NCBI RefSeq assembly: GCF_001703635.1 | Contig: NZ_LQZT01000001.1 | Span: forward strand, 359,150-423,149 | DNA: 64,000 nucleotides | Direction: 5' to 3' | Origin: Parahoeflea olei | Lineage (GTDB): Bacteria > Pseudomonadota > Alphaproteobacteria > Rhizobiales > Rhizobiaceae | In this document: positions 56,547 to 64,000 of the stretch, in pieces | Position numbering within the stretch: position 1 is the first letter of the stretch | Layout of the letters: each line of letters starts with the position of its first letter | Notes under the pieces: model-generated | Told to the model about the DNA's origin: nothing | Databases searched by the model: none | What the model saw: only the letters and a program-made list of their open reading frames with translations | Made by a program: the position numbers and the translations under genes

Positions 56547-57242
56547 TCAGTGACTCGGGGCCGCGTGACCGGCCGCAGGCGCTTCATGGCCGCCGGCAGG
56601 CTCGCCATGGCCGCTGGCCGCGGGTTCGCCATGGCCTCCGGCGGAAGCCGTCTGCGGCGCTTCGTCCACCTTGTCGCCGTCGCAGCCCTCGACCAGTTCG
56701 ATCTCGTGATTGACCGTTTCGAGATCGGCAAGCCGCATGTCGATCCGGGTTCCGAAATAGAAGCCGGTCTCGGTCGGCTGCGCATCGACATAGCGCGCTT
56801 CCCAGGGCTTGCTGGTGGCCATGGTCTTGCCCGGATTGGGCGCATGCACGATTTCCGCGCCAATCGCCTCTCCACGCAGGTCCGCGCGCAGGGTCGGGCC
56901 GTGATCGTCGGCGACCTGCACGATGACGAGATCCGGATGCAGGGTTTCGGCCAGGTGGCGGGCGATGCGCATGCCGGTGCGCACGCGCGAGCGTGGCTCG
57001 CGGTCGTCGGTGGCAATGACGGCGATCAGCCGCTTTTCCTCACCGCGCCGGAATTCGGATTGATAGAGCGTCTTGCAGTGACCGCCGGTGGCGGCCTCCT
57101 CGCCCGGCAACAGGCTGGCCGGTGCGAACATCAGGGCGGCGGTTCCCGAAGCACCGAGCACGAGCAGGAATCCGCCCGACAGAAGCGCGAGCTTGCGGGA
57201 AAATCTGAACGCATGGAACAACCGGCGCTTTGCAGCGGCCAT
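56547..57242 (-). CDS. Membrane-anchored protein of unknown function with His/Gly-rich tail
   Basis: 231 residues. A basic N-terminus precedes one hydrophobic helix (LALLSGGFLLVLGASGTAAL), so the rest is probably periplasmic. The body includes EEKRLIAVIATDDREPRSRV, RIARHLAETLHPDLVIVQVADDHG and FYFGTRIDMRLADLETVNHE. The last 35 residues are repeats of GHGEPA/GHEAPA, His- and Gly-rich, possibly binding metal. A single Cys pair (GGHCKTLY, EGCDGDK) is present. I do not recognise a family. Convergent with lysS. Confidence 0.7.
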   Translation of the reverse strand: MAAAKRRLFHAFRFSRKLALLSGGFLLVLGASGTAALMFAPASLLPGEEAATGGHCKTLYQSEFRRGEEKRLIAVIATDDREPRSRVRTGMRIARHLAETLHPDLVIVQVADDHGPTLRADLRGEAIGAEIVHAPNPGKTMATSKPWEARYVDAQPTETGFYFGTRIDMRLADLETVNHEIELVEGCDGDKVDEAPQTASAGGHGEPAASGHGEPAGGHEAPAAGHAAPSH

Positions 57243-57341
57243 ACTCGAAACACCTTGTACGCATAACTACTCCACGCATCCTACACCTGCGCGCTTTCAC
57301 AATCGTTAACCCGCTCACAGGCCGACCGGCGGCCCCGCGTG

Positions 57342-58631
57342 TCAAGTTGGTGCAGGTACCCTGAAACGGCGATCGATCTCGCCTTCCCGGCCCGGCAGAT
57401 CGAGCCGCATCGGCGAGCGCATGCGCCGGGCGATCACCCTGCCCCGCGCCATGACCAGGAGCCGGTCCGCCCTCAGGCGAATGGCTTCGACCGGATCGCC
57501 AGCATCGAGCACCACCAGATCCGCGCGCTTGCCGGTCTCGAGCCCGTACTCCTCAAGCCCCATGATCGCCGCACTCTGGCTCGTGACCATCTCGTAGCAG
57601 CGGCGCATCTGAGCAGGGCTCGTCATCTGCGCCACGTGCAGGCCCATGAAGGCCACGTCCAGCATGTCGGCGGTGCCGAGCGAATACCACGGGTCGAGCA
57701 CGCAGTCCTGCCCGAAGCCGACGCGGATGCCGTGGCTCAGCATTTCCGGCACCCGTGTCATGCCGCGCCGCTTGGGATAGGTGTCATGGCGGCCCTGCAG
57801 CGTGATGTTGATCAGCGGATTGGGGATCGCCGCAACTTCGGCCTCGGCGATCAGCGGCAGCAGCTTGGAGACGTAGTAATTGTCCATCGAATGCATCGAG
57901 GTCAGGTGCGAGCCCGCCACGCGCCCCTGAAGCCCGAGCCGCTGGGTCTCGTAGGCCAGTTGCTCGATATGGCGCGACAGCGGATCGTCGGTCTCGTCGC
58001 AATGCATGTCGACCATCAGCCCGCGCTCTGCCGCGATCTCGCAGAGGTCGGTGACCGAGGCACGGCCGTCGGCCATGGTGCGCTCGAAATGCGGAATGCC
58101 TCCGACCACGTCGACGCCGAGATCGAGCGCGCGAATGGTGTTCTCGCGCGCGCCCGCCGAGCGATAGAGCCCGTCCTGCGGGAAGGCGACCAGTTGCAGG
58201 TCGATATAAGAGGCGATCTCCTTCCTGACCTCGAGCAGCGCCTCGACCGCGAGCAACCGGTCGTCGCAGACATCGACATGGGTGCGGATCGCGAGCAACC
58301 CCATGGAGGCCGCCCAGTCGCAATAGGCGAGCGCCCGCTGCTTCACCGCCTCATGGGTCAGAAGCGGCTTGAGTTCGCCCCACAGCCCGATGCCTTCGAG
58401 CAGCGTGCCCGAGGCATTGATCCGCGGCAGGCCGTAGGACAACGTGGCATCCATGTGGAAATGCGGATCGACAAAGGGCGGCGACACGAGGTTGCCTGCA
58501 ACATCGATGATCTCGCCCGCCTCACCTTCGAGCGAGGGCGCAATCGCGGCGATGCGGTCGCCCGAAATGCCGATATCGGCCGTGGTTCCGTCCGGCAGCA
58601 TGCCGCCCTTGAGCAGGATATCGAAACTCAT
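57342..58631 (-). CDS. Cytosine deaminase family amidohydrolase
   Basis: 429-residue metal-dependent deaminase close to CodA. Metal ligands: DPHFHMDATLSYG, VDMHCDETDDPLSRHIE (with the catalytic Glu), GSHLTSMHSMD and GQDCVLDPWYSLGTADML. Its ATG lies inside the stop of the second ABC permease (4-nt overlap), so it is the last gene of the BMP transporter operon and probably acts on the imported compound, cytosine or another aminated pyrimidine/purine. Isopropylammelide-type triazine hydrolases share these motifs and are the alternative. Confidence 0.88.
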   Translation of the reverse strand: MSFDILLKGGMLPDGTTADIGISGDRIAAIAPSLEGEAGEIIDVAGNLVSPPFVDPHFHMDATLSYGLPRINASGTLLEGIGLWGELKPLLTHEAVKQRALAYCDWAASMGLLAIRTHVDVCDDRLLAVEALLEVRKEIASYIDLQLVAFPQDGLYRSAGARENTIRALDLGVDVVGGIPHFERTMADGRASVTDLCEIAAERGLMVDMHCDETDDPLSRHIEQLAYETQRLGLQGRVAGSHLTSMHSMDNYYVSKLLPLIAEAEVAAIPNPLINITLQGRHDTYPKRRGMTRVPEMLSHGIRVGFGQDCVLDPWYSLGTADMLDVAFMGLHVAQMTSPAQMRRCYEMVTSQSAAIMGLEEYGLETGKRADLVVLDAGDPVEAIRLRADRLLVMARGRVIARRMRSPMRLDLPGREGEIDRRFRVPAPT

Positions 58632-59572
58632 CTTTCGCCTTTCTGGTAGGGGGTCATCAGCGCCTTGGGGTAGCTTGCCCGCCGGGCAACGACCACAAGC
58701 GCCACGATCGAGAGCACGAACGGCATCATCAGGAAGATCTGGGAGGGAATGACCCCGCCGGTGATCTGCTGCAGCCGAACCTGATAGGCATCGAAAGCTG
58801 CAAACAGGATGGCGCCGAGCAGCGCCTTGCCCGGCCGCCAGGAGCCGAACACCACCAGCGCGATGGCGATCCAGCCGCGGCCGTTGATCATCTCGAAGAA
58901 AAACGAGTTGAAGGCGGACATGGTCAGGAACGCGCCACCGACGGCCATCAGCGCCGAGCCCGCCATCACTGCGCCCATGCGCACGGCGGTGACCGAGATG
59001 CCCTGCGCTTCCACCGCAGCGGGGTTTTCCCCCACCGCCCGCACCGCCACGCCGACGGGCGTGCGGTAGAGCACGAAGGCCACAGCCGCGACAGAGAGAT
59101 AGGCGAGATAGGTGAGCGGGGTCTGGTTGAACAGCGCCGGACCCAGCACCGGAATGTCCGACAGCACCAGCACGGGGAGCGGCTGGAACGGCTCGATCTT
59201 CGGCGGCGAGGTCACTTCCGGCAGCAGGATCCGGTAGGTGAAATAGGTGAGGCTCGAGGCCAACAGCGTAATCCCGATGCCGGTCACGTGCTGCGACAGG
59301 CCGAGCGGTACGGTCAGGAACCCGTGCAGGAACCCGAAGGCGGCCCCAGTCAACGCCGCGACCAGCACGCCGGTCCACAGGTCTCCGCCCATATAGACGG
59401 TAAACCAGCCGGTAAACGCACCGGCCACCATGATCCCCTCGATGCCGAGATTGAGCACGCCCGCGCGCTCGCAGATCAGCTCCCCCATGGTGGCAAAGAT
59501 CAGCGGCGAGGCGATGCGGATGGCGGCGACCCAGAAGCTGACGGTGAACAGGATGTCGAAGGCTTCGCTCAT
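58628..59572 (-). CDS. ABC transporter permease, BMP/nucleoside type (second permease)
   Basis: 314-residue permease of the NupQ/YufQ branch: FATMGELICERAGVLNLGIEGIMV, GFLTVPLGLSQHVTGIGI, VGVAVRAVGENPAAVEAQGIS and INGRGWIAIALVVFGSWRPG. These are family signatures of nucleoside ABC importers. It begins 1 nt after the first permease and overlaps the deaminase gene by 4 nt. Pairs with the 349-residue permease to form the membrane channel. Confidence 0.93.
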   Translation of the reverse strand: MSEAFDILFTVSFWVAAIRIASPLIFATMGELICERAGVLNLGIEGIMVAGAFTGWFTVYMGGDLWTGVLVAALTGAAFGFLHGFLTVPLGLSQHVTGIGITLLASSLTYFTYRILLPEVTSPPKIEPFQPLPVLVLSDIPVLGPALFNQTPLTYLAYLSVAAVAFVLYRTPVGVAVRAVGENPAAVEAQGISVTAVRMGAVMAGSALMAVGGAFLTMSAFNSFFFEMINGRGWIAIALVVFGSWRPGKALLGAILFAAFDAYQVRLQQITGGVIPSQIFLMMPFVLSIVALVVVARRASYPKALMTPYQKGER

Positions 59573-59573
59573 G

Positions 59574-60623
59574 TCACCTCCAGCGCACGCGGTAGCGCAT
59601 CAGCATGATCGCCGCGACCATGGTCAGGAGCGAGGTCGCCACCATCACCTGGGCGATGTAGCTCGGCACATTGGCGCTGCGGCTCATGGCATCGGCGCCG
59701 ACGAAGATGCCGGCCACGAAGATCGCAGCGGCCACCACCCCGAGCGGATTGAGCATCGCCAGCATCGCGACGACGATGCCGGTGTAGCCGTAGCCCGGCG
59801 ACAGATCGAGCGTGAGATTGCCCTTGAGCCCTGCGACCTCCGAGAAGCCAGCGAGCGCCGCGAGCCCGCCCGACAGAAGCGCCGTCTTGACGATCACCCG
59901 GTTGACCGGGATGCCGGCGAAGCGGGCGGCTTCCGCGTTGTGGCCGACGGCGCGCATCTCGTAGCCGAGCACGGTCTTCTTCATGATCACCCAGACCACG
60001 ATCGCGGAGGCCAGCGCGAGGACGAAGCCGAAATGCAGCCGCTTGCCCTTGATCAGACGCGGCAGCTGCGCATCCGCAATCACCCGCTGCGACTGCGGCC
60101 AGCCGAGCCCCATCGGGTCCTTGAGCGGGCCTTCAAGCAGCATCGAGACGAACAGGAGCACGATGAAATTGAGAAGCAGCGTCGTCACCACTTCGTCGAC
60201 GCCGAACCGGGTCTTGAGCACCGCCGGGCCGAGCAGCGCCAGCGCGCCGGTGAGCATCGCGGCGATCATGATCAGCGGGATCAGGCCGGCAGACGGCATC
60301 GCGACCGCGCCGGTGCCGAGCACCACCGTCATCACCGCGCCGAGATAGAGTTGCGCCTCGGCGCCGATGTTCCAGAGCCGCGCGCGGAAGGCGACGGCCA
60401 CCGCGAGCCCGGTGAAGATCAGCGGCGTGGCACGGGTCAGCGTTTCGAGAAGCGCAAACTGCGAGCCCGCCGCCCCCTTGAACACCAGCCAGAACACCGT
60501 GAGCGGCGAGGCGCCGGCGAGCATCACCAGCAACGAGGAGATGAGCAGCGTCGCCACGATCGCGCCCGCAGGCCACAGCAGGGTCGCGGCGGGCGAAGCC
60601 GATGCCCTCGGTTCAAGCCGCAT
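59574..60623 (-). CDS. ABC transporter permease, BMP/nucleoside type (first permease)
   Basis: 349-residue permease of the NupP/YufP branch with about nine hydrophobic helices. Features: ALLETLTRATPLIFTGLAVAVAFRA, LWNIGAEAQLYLGAVMT, GYEMRAVGHNAEAARFAGIPVN and GYGYTGIVVAMLAMLNPLGV. It overlaps the ATPase gene by 11 nt. Inner-membrane half of the transporter. Confidence 0.93.
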   Translation of the reverse strand: MRLEPRASASPAATLLWPAGAIVATLLISSLLVMLAGASPLTVFWLVFKGAAGSQFALLETLTRATPLIFTGLAVAVAFRARLWNIGAEAQLYLGAVMTVVLGTGAVAMPSAGLIPLIMIAAMLTGALALLGPAVLKTRFGVDEVVTTLLLNFIVLLFVSMLLEGPLKDPMGLGWPQSQRVIADAQLPRLIKGKRLHFGFVLALASAIVVWVIMKKTVLGYEMRAVGHNAEAARFAGIPVNRVIVKTALLSGGLAALAGFSEVAGLKGNLTLDLSPGYGYTGIVVAMLAMLNPLGVVAAAIFVAGIFVGADAMSRSANVPSYIAQVMVATSLLTMVAAIMLMRYRVRWR

Positions 60624-62163
60624 GGGGCGCTCCCTCGTCAGGGCCGTGGCCGGCCATCAGTTCTCCGAGTTCCATGACGCTGAGTTCGCCCCGGGCGGAA
60701 GGTTTCGAGAGCTGCCCCCGATGCATCACCACGATCCGGTCGGACAGCGTCTGGATCTCGTCGAGATCCTCGGAAATCACCAGCACGGCCGCCCCCCGGT
60801 CGCGCGCCTCGATCAGCCGGGCATGCACATAGGCGACCGCGCCGACGTCGAGCCCGCGCGTAGGCTGGCTTGCGAGGATGATATCCGGATTGCCGTCGAA
60901 CGCGCGGCCGAGGATCAGCTTCTGCATGTTGCCGCCGGAAAGGAGCCGCACCCGCGCATCCGCGGACGGGCATTTGACGTCATAGGCCCTGATGATCTCG
61001 TCGGCGAAGCCGGAGGCGGCTTTCCAGTTGAGAAAGCCGAAGCGGGAGAAGCGCGGGCTGCGATAGGCTTCGGAAATCACGTTCTCGGCCACGCTCATGT
61101 CGCCGATCATGCCGGTGGCGTGGCGGTCTTCGGGAATGCGGCCGAGCCCGTTGTCGAGCGCCGCGCGCGGCGACCACTCGCCCACATGTGTGCCGTGCAC
61201 GACGATCTCGCCCTCGCGCGCGTCGAGCGTGCCGGAAATCAGCGCCGCGAGCGCCGCCTGGCCATTGCCCGAGATTCCGGCAAGACCGGTGATCTCGCCG
61301 CCGCGAAGGCTGAGCGAGACCTGTTTGAGCGCAGCGCCACCGAGGGCCGGCGTGGAAACACCCTTGAGTTCGAACAGAACGGCGCCAGGATGGGGCGGGC
61401 CGATCTCGTTGACCGGCAATTGTCCGCCGACCATCAGTTCCGCGAGTTCCCGGCGTGTCGCCTCGGAGGTCTTGCGTTCGCCGGCAAGCCTGCCGCCGCG
61501 CAGCACCACCACCCGGTCGGAGACCGCCTGCACCTCGCCGAGCTTGTGGGAAATGAAGATCACCGACAGGCCCGCCGCCACCAGCTTCTTGAGCGTGGCA
61601 AACAGCGCGTCGGTTTCCATCGGCGTCAGCACCGCCGTGGGTTCGTCGAGAATGAGGATGCGGGCTTCGCGGTAGAGCGCCTTCAGGATTTCCACCCGCT
61701 GGCGCTCGCCCACCGACAGATCCGTGATCATCCGGTCGGGCTCGACCTCAAGCCCGTAATCGGCCGCGAGCTTGCGGATCTTCGCCCGCGCCTGCGCCTT
61801 GCCGAGCGAGAGCGACCAGATCGGCCGGGTGCCGAGCACGATGTTTTCGAGCACGGTCATCTGGTCGGCGAGCGTGAAATGCTGGTGCACCATGCCGATG
61901 CCGGCGCCGAGCGCCGCATGCGGGTCGCCCGGCGGCAGCGGCTTGCCGAAGGCCTCGATTTCGCCCTCGTCGGCCGTGTAGTGCCCGAACAGGATGTTCA
62001 TCAACGTGGTCTTGCCGGCGCCGTTTTCGCCAAGCAGCGCCACCACCTCGCCGCGCCGGAGCGTGAGCGAGATCGCGTCATTGGCGACGAGCGCGCCAAA
62101 TCTCTTGGTGATGCCCGAGAGGCGGAGAACCGTCTCCGCCTCCGGGCTCTGACTGGTGTCCAT
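60613..62163 (-). CDS. ABC transporter ATP-binding protein with two nucleotide-binding domains (nucleoside/nucleobase)
   Basis: 516-residue duplicated ATPase. First domain: Walker A GENGAGKTT, Q-loop GMVHQHFTL, signature LSVGERQRVEILKALYR, Walker B ILILDEPTAVLTP. Second domain: a degenerate Walker A (AGISGNGQAAL) and signature LSGGNMQKLILGRAF, with SQPTRGLDVGAVAYVHARL. This degeneracy is typical of the second domain of sugar/nucleoside-type importers. The ATG shares one base with the binding-protein stop codon; the longer upstream frame is rejected. Confidence 0.94.
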   Translation of the reverse strand: MDTSQSPEAETVLRLSGITKRFGALVANDAISLTLRRGEVVALLGENGAGKTTLMNILFGHYTADEGEIEAFGKPLPPGDPHAALGAGIGMVHQHFTLADQMTVLENIVLGTRPIWSLSLGKAQARAKIRKLAADYGLEVEPDRMITDLSVGERQRVEILKALYREARILILDEPTAVLTPMETDALFATLKKLVAAGLSVIFISHKLGEVQAVSDRVVVLRGGRLAGERKTSEATRRELAELMVGGQLPVNEIGPPHPGAVLFELKGVSTPALGGAALKQVSLSLRGGEITGLAGISGNGQAALAALISGTLDAREGEIVVHGTHVGEWSPRAALDNGLGRIPEDRHATGMIGDMSVAENVISEAYRSPRFSRFGFLNWKAASGFADEIIRAYDVKCPSADARVRLLSGGNMQKLILGRAFDGNPDIILASQPTRGLDVGAVAYVHARLIEARDRGAAVLVISEDLDEIQTLSDRIVVMHRGQLSKPSARGELSVMELGELMAGHGPDEGAPHAA

Positions 62164-63200
62164 CAGTTGGACTTGGGCTCTTCGTCGTTGATCTCGACCA
62201 CGAAGGAGCCGTCCTTGATCGCGGCTTCCCGCTCGGCGACCAGCTTGAGCGCCTCTTCCGGCACCTTGCCCTCGAAGGTTCCGAGCGGAGCGAGCGAAGA
62301 GCCGCCTTCCTTCATGAAGGAATAGACGCCGTAGTTCTCGGCCTTGAACGTGCCGGCCTTGACCATCTCGATGGCGTGGTCGAGCGTCGGCTCGAAATGC
62401 CACAGGGCGGAGGCCACCACGGTGTCGGGATAATCGGACTGCGTGTCGATCACGTTGCCGATCGCCAGCACGCCCTTTTCCTTGGCCGCATCGGACACGC
62501 CGAAACGCTCCGCATAGAGGATGTCGGCACCACCGTCGATCTGGGCGAAAGCGGTTTCCTTGGCCTTTGGCGGATCGAACCAGGAACCGATGAAGGCCAC
62601 CTGGAATTTGGCGTCCGGCGCTGTTTCCTTCACGCCGGCCATGAAGGCATGCATCAGGCGGTTGACTTCCGGGATCGGAAAGCCGCCGACCATGCCCATG
62701 TTCTTCGACTTGGACATGGCGCCGGCGATGATGCCGGACAGGTAGGAGGCATCCTGGATGTAGTTGTCGAACACCGAGAAGTTCGGCACATCGTCCCGCG
62801 GCATGAAGCTCGAGCCCATCAGAAACGCGGTCTCCGGATAGTCTGCGGCGACTTGCCGCGCGGCTTCCTCGACGCCGAAGACTTCGCCAATGATGAGATC
62901 ATGGCCGGCCTCGGCATATTCGCGCATGACGCGCTCGTAATCGTTGTTGGAGGTGTTTTCGGAAAACACATACTCGATGTCGCCGCGCTCGACCGCGGCA
63001 TTGGCGGCCTTGTGAATGCGGCTCACCCATTGCTGTTCGACCGGCACGGTGTAGATGGCGGCCACCTTGACCGGGCCTTCGGCGCGGGCCTTGGCGAGGC
63101 CTCCGGGCAATGCGAGGGCCGCAGCCCCCGCAGCCGTCCCGGCCAGCATCTGGCGGCGGGTAAGCGAAGGGAAACGGCTGGATCTGGGGAATGTGGTCAT
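62163..63200 (-). CDS. BMP family substrate-binding protein
   Basis: 345-residue basic-membrane-protein family solute receptor. Tat-type signal (SLTRRQMLAGTAAG, hydrophobic core, cut near KARA). Mature features: VKVAAIYTVPVEQQWVSRIHKAANAA, YVFSENTSNNDYERVMREYAEAGHDLIIGEVFG, GSWFDPPKAKETAFAQIDGGADILY and HFEPTLDHAIEMVKAGTF. Family members bind purine nucleosides or related bases. First gene of the five-gene operon with the ATPase, two permeases and the deaminase. AGGAG precedes the ATG. Confidence 0.93.
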   Translation of the reverse strand: MTTFPRSSRFPSLTRRQMLAGTAAGAAALALPGGLAKARAEGPVKVAAIYTVPVEQQWVSRIHKAANAAVERGDIEYVFSENTSNNDYERVMREYAEAGHDLIIGEVFGVEEAARQVAADYPETAFLMGSSFMPRDDVPNFSVFDNYIQDASYLSGIIAGAMSKSKNMGMVGGFPIPEVNRLMHAFMAGVKETAPDAKFQVAFIGSWFDPPKAKETAFAQIDGGADILYAERFGVSDAAKEKGVLAIGNVIDTQSDYPDTVVASALWHFEPTLDHAIEMVKAGTFKAENYGVYSFMKEGGSSLAPLGTFEGKVPEEALKLVAEREAAIKDGSFVVEINDEEPKSN

Positions 63201-63587
63201 GGCTGACGCTCCTGTTGAACGGTGAGGTATCTGAACCCGCCTTGTTTTTTATCAAACGTTAAAACGCGCCAACCCGCTTTGGCAACAGGAGTCGCGGACA
63301 CGGCGCACCGGAGCTGTGCACAAGTCGCCGGGCCGTCCGCCTGCCAGTGCCGGCCCCTGTGCCAGCCCTCGTGCCGGGCCCGGTTCCGGCCCGCGTTCCG
63401 CGCCTCGGGCAATCGTGTCCCGGCTGCCCGAACTTGCCCAGGTGATCGCGGCGGATTTGGTGGGCTGGTCGCTTCCAATCGGACGCATCAGACAGTAGAC
63501 AACAGGGCGGGAGGGGCGGTGATCGTCCCCATGACCTTGGATGCCGGCGCAAAGCCGGCCACTGTGAGCAAAAAGGACGCGACACAG
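63201..63587. other. Divergent intergenic region, BMP operon / acetate kinase
   Basis: 387 bp without a gene I can support. It includes an AT-rich patch (TTTTTTATCAAACGTTAAAAC, near 63243) likely near the BMP operon promoter, a degenerate GC-rich stretch (63330-63420) of repeated CCGGCCC/GTGCC words, and a 6-bp hairpin GCCGGC-GCAAA-GCCGGC (63543-63559) shortly before the acetate kinase ribosome site. Confidence 0.5.
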
Positions 63588-64000
63588 ATGAGCGATAGCG
63601 CCTGCCCTGGCCTGCTGGCCCTCAACTGCGGTTCATCCTCGATCAAATACGCGGTTTTTGCGCCTGACATGCGGCGGACGCTTTCGGGGCTGGTCGAGGC
63701 CATCGGCAACGGTCAGGCGCCCAGGCTGGTGCGGCCCGGCGAACGGCCCGTGCCTTTCGGCGCTCCCGAACACACCCACAAGGACCTGCTCCCGAAACTG
63801 ATCGAGGAGATCATCCTGCCGCAGGCCGGCACGATCGCCGGTGTCGGCCATCGCGTGGTGCATGGCGGCGATCGCTTCCACGCGCCTGTCGCCATCGATG
63901 ACCGCAACCGGGCGGAGATCGCCGCGCTGTCGCCGCTGGCGCCGGGTCACCAGCCGCACAATCTGGCCGGGATCGACGCGGCCAAGGCGGCACTGCCCGG
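63588..64000 (+). CDS. ackA: Acetate kinase (partial, 3' end outside window)
   Basis: 137 codons are visible. N-terminal GLLALNCGSSSIKYAVFAPD is the acetate kinase phosphate-binding start, and GVGHRVVHGGDRF is the second family signature. It interconverts acetyl phosphate and acetate with ATP. AAAAGGA precedes the ATG at suitable distance. About 260 residues are missing beyond the right edge. In related genomes it often neighbours a phosphoketolase gene, which cannot be checked here. Confidence 0.93.
   Translation, partial: MSDSACPGLLALNCGSSSIKYAVFAPDMRRTLSGLVEAIGNGQAPRLVRPGERPVPFGAPEHTHKDLLPKLIEEIILPQAGTIAGVGHRVVHGGDRFHAPVAIDDRNRAEIAALSPLAPGHQPHNLAGIDAAKAALP

Noticed and set aside
58632..59378. 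Open frame extending the cytosine deaminase gene upstream
   Set aside because: It lies inside the second ABC permease in another frame; the ATG at 58631 has a ribosome site and starts the conserved amidohydrolase fold.
63310..63430. Degenerate GTGCC/CCGGCCC repeats, considered as a CRISPR-like or REP array
   Set aside because: Units are irregular, spacing is not constant and there are no unique spacers; it looks like low-complexity GC-rich intergenic DNA.

Overview
This 64 kb window is GC-rich chromosomal DNA from an alphaproteobacterium. It looks like Hyphomicrobiales (Rhizobiales), in the neighbourhood of Rhizobiaceae such as Hoeflea or Pararhizobium. Evidence: a three-piece proton-translocating transhydrogenase (pntA1, pntA2, pntB), the tiny alphaproteobacterial aa3-oxidase subunit IV, a fused indolepyruvate oxidoreductase, many TRAP and BMP-type transporters, and the LacI-xylB-xylA order. 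The genus is inference. I saw no tRNA, rRNA, CRISPR array, insertion sequence, prophage or clear recent island.

Layout. 1-3 kb: transhydrogenase operon (cut at the left edge) and a cytochrome oxidase accessory subunit. 3-6.5 kb: a FeeM-like N-acyl amino acid synthase and a GGDEF/EAL membrane protein. 6.5-11 kb: fused indolepyruvate oxidoreductase and an SDR. 11-15 kb: a TakP-like 2-oxoacid TRAP transporter whose permeases converge on the binding protein at a shared terminator; the large permease carries a glycine/proline repeat tail. 15-20 kb: a class I amidotransferase hydrolase, a LacI/2-hydroxyacid dehydrogenase pair, a MarR regulator and a creatininase-family amidohydrolase. 19.8-23 kb: a renalase-like flavoprotein, then a COG0523 metal-chaperone GTPase paired with a WD40 protein. 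23-27 kb: a membrane-linked AraC regulator, an 80-residue secreted protein, an acetyltransferase and ornithine decarboxylase behind a long structured leader. 27.7-30.5 kb: LysR regulator, DUF1007 protein and NicO-type Ni/Co exporter.

31-42 kb: acetyltransferases, an aminotransferase, a LysE exporter, then a complete C4-dicarboxylate module on the minus strand: dctB-dctD, a consensus sigma-54 promoter, dctP, a hairpin, dctQ, dctM and a terminator. 42-46 kb: KDPG aldolase, tRNA hydroxylase TrhO and a hydroxyproline pair (D-hydroxyproline dehydrogenase and hydroxyproline 2-epimerase). 46-53 kb: DUF421 protein, family 1 beta-glucosidase, enol-lactonase, and LacI-xylB-xylA. 53.5-57 kb: gltX-lysS and an unknown membrane-anchored protein. 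57-63 kb: BMP-type nucleobase/nucleoside ABC transporter translationally coupled to cytosine deaminase. The right edge cuts the start of acetate kinase.

Together the genes describe a scavenging heterotroph that takes up organic acids, sugars, nucleobases and amino acid derivatives through high-affinity systems, each beside its own regulator. No gene cluster is clearly a new system. The items most worth a second look are the ornithine decarboxylase leader, the sigma-54/DctBD promoter, two LacI-type palindromes, the repeat tail on the TRAP permease, and the FeeM-like synthase.
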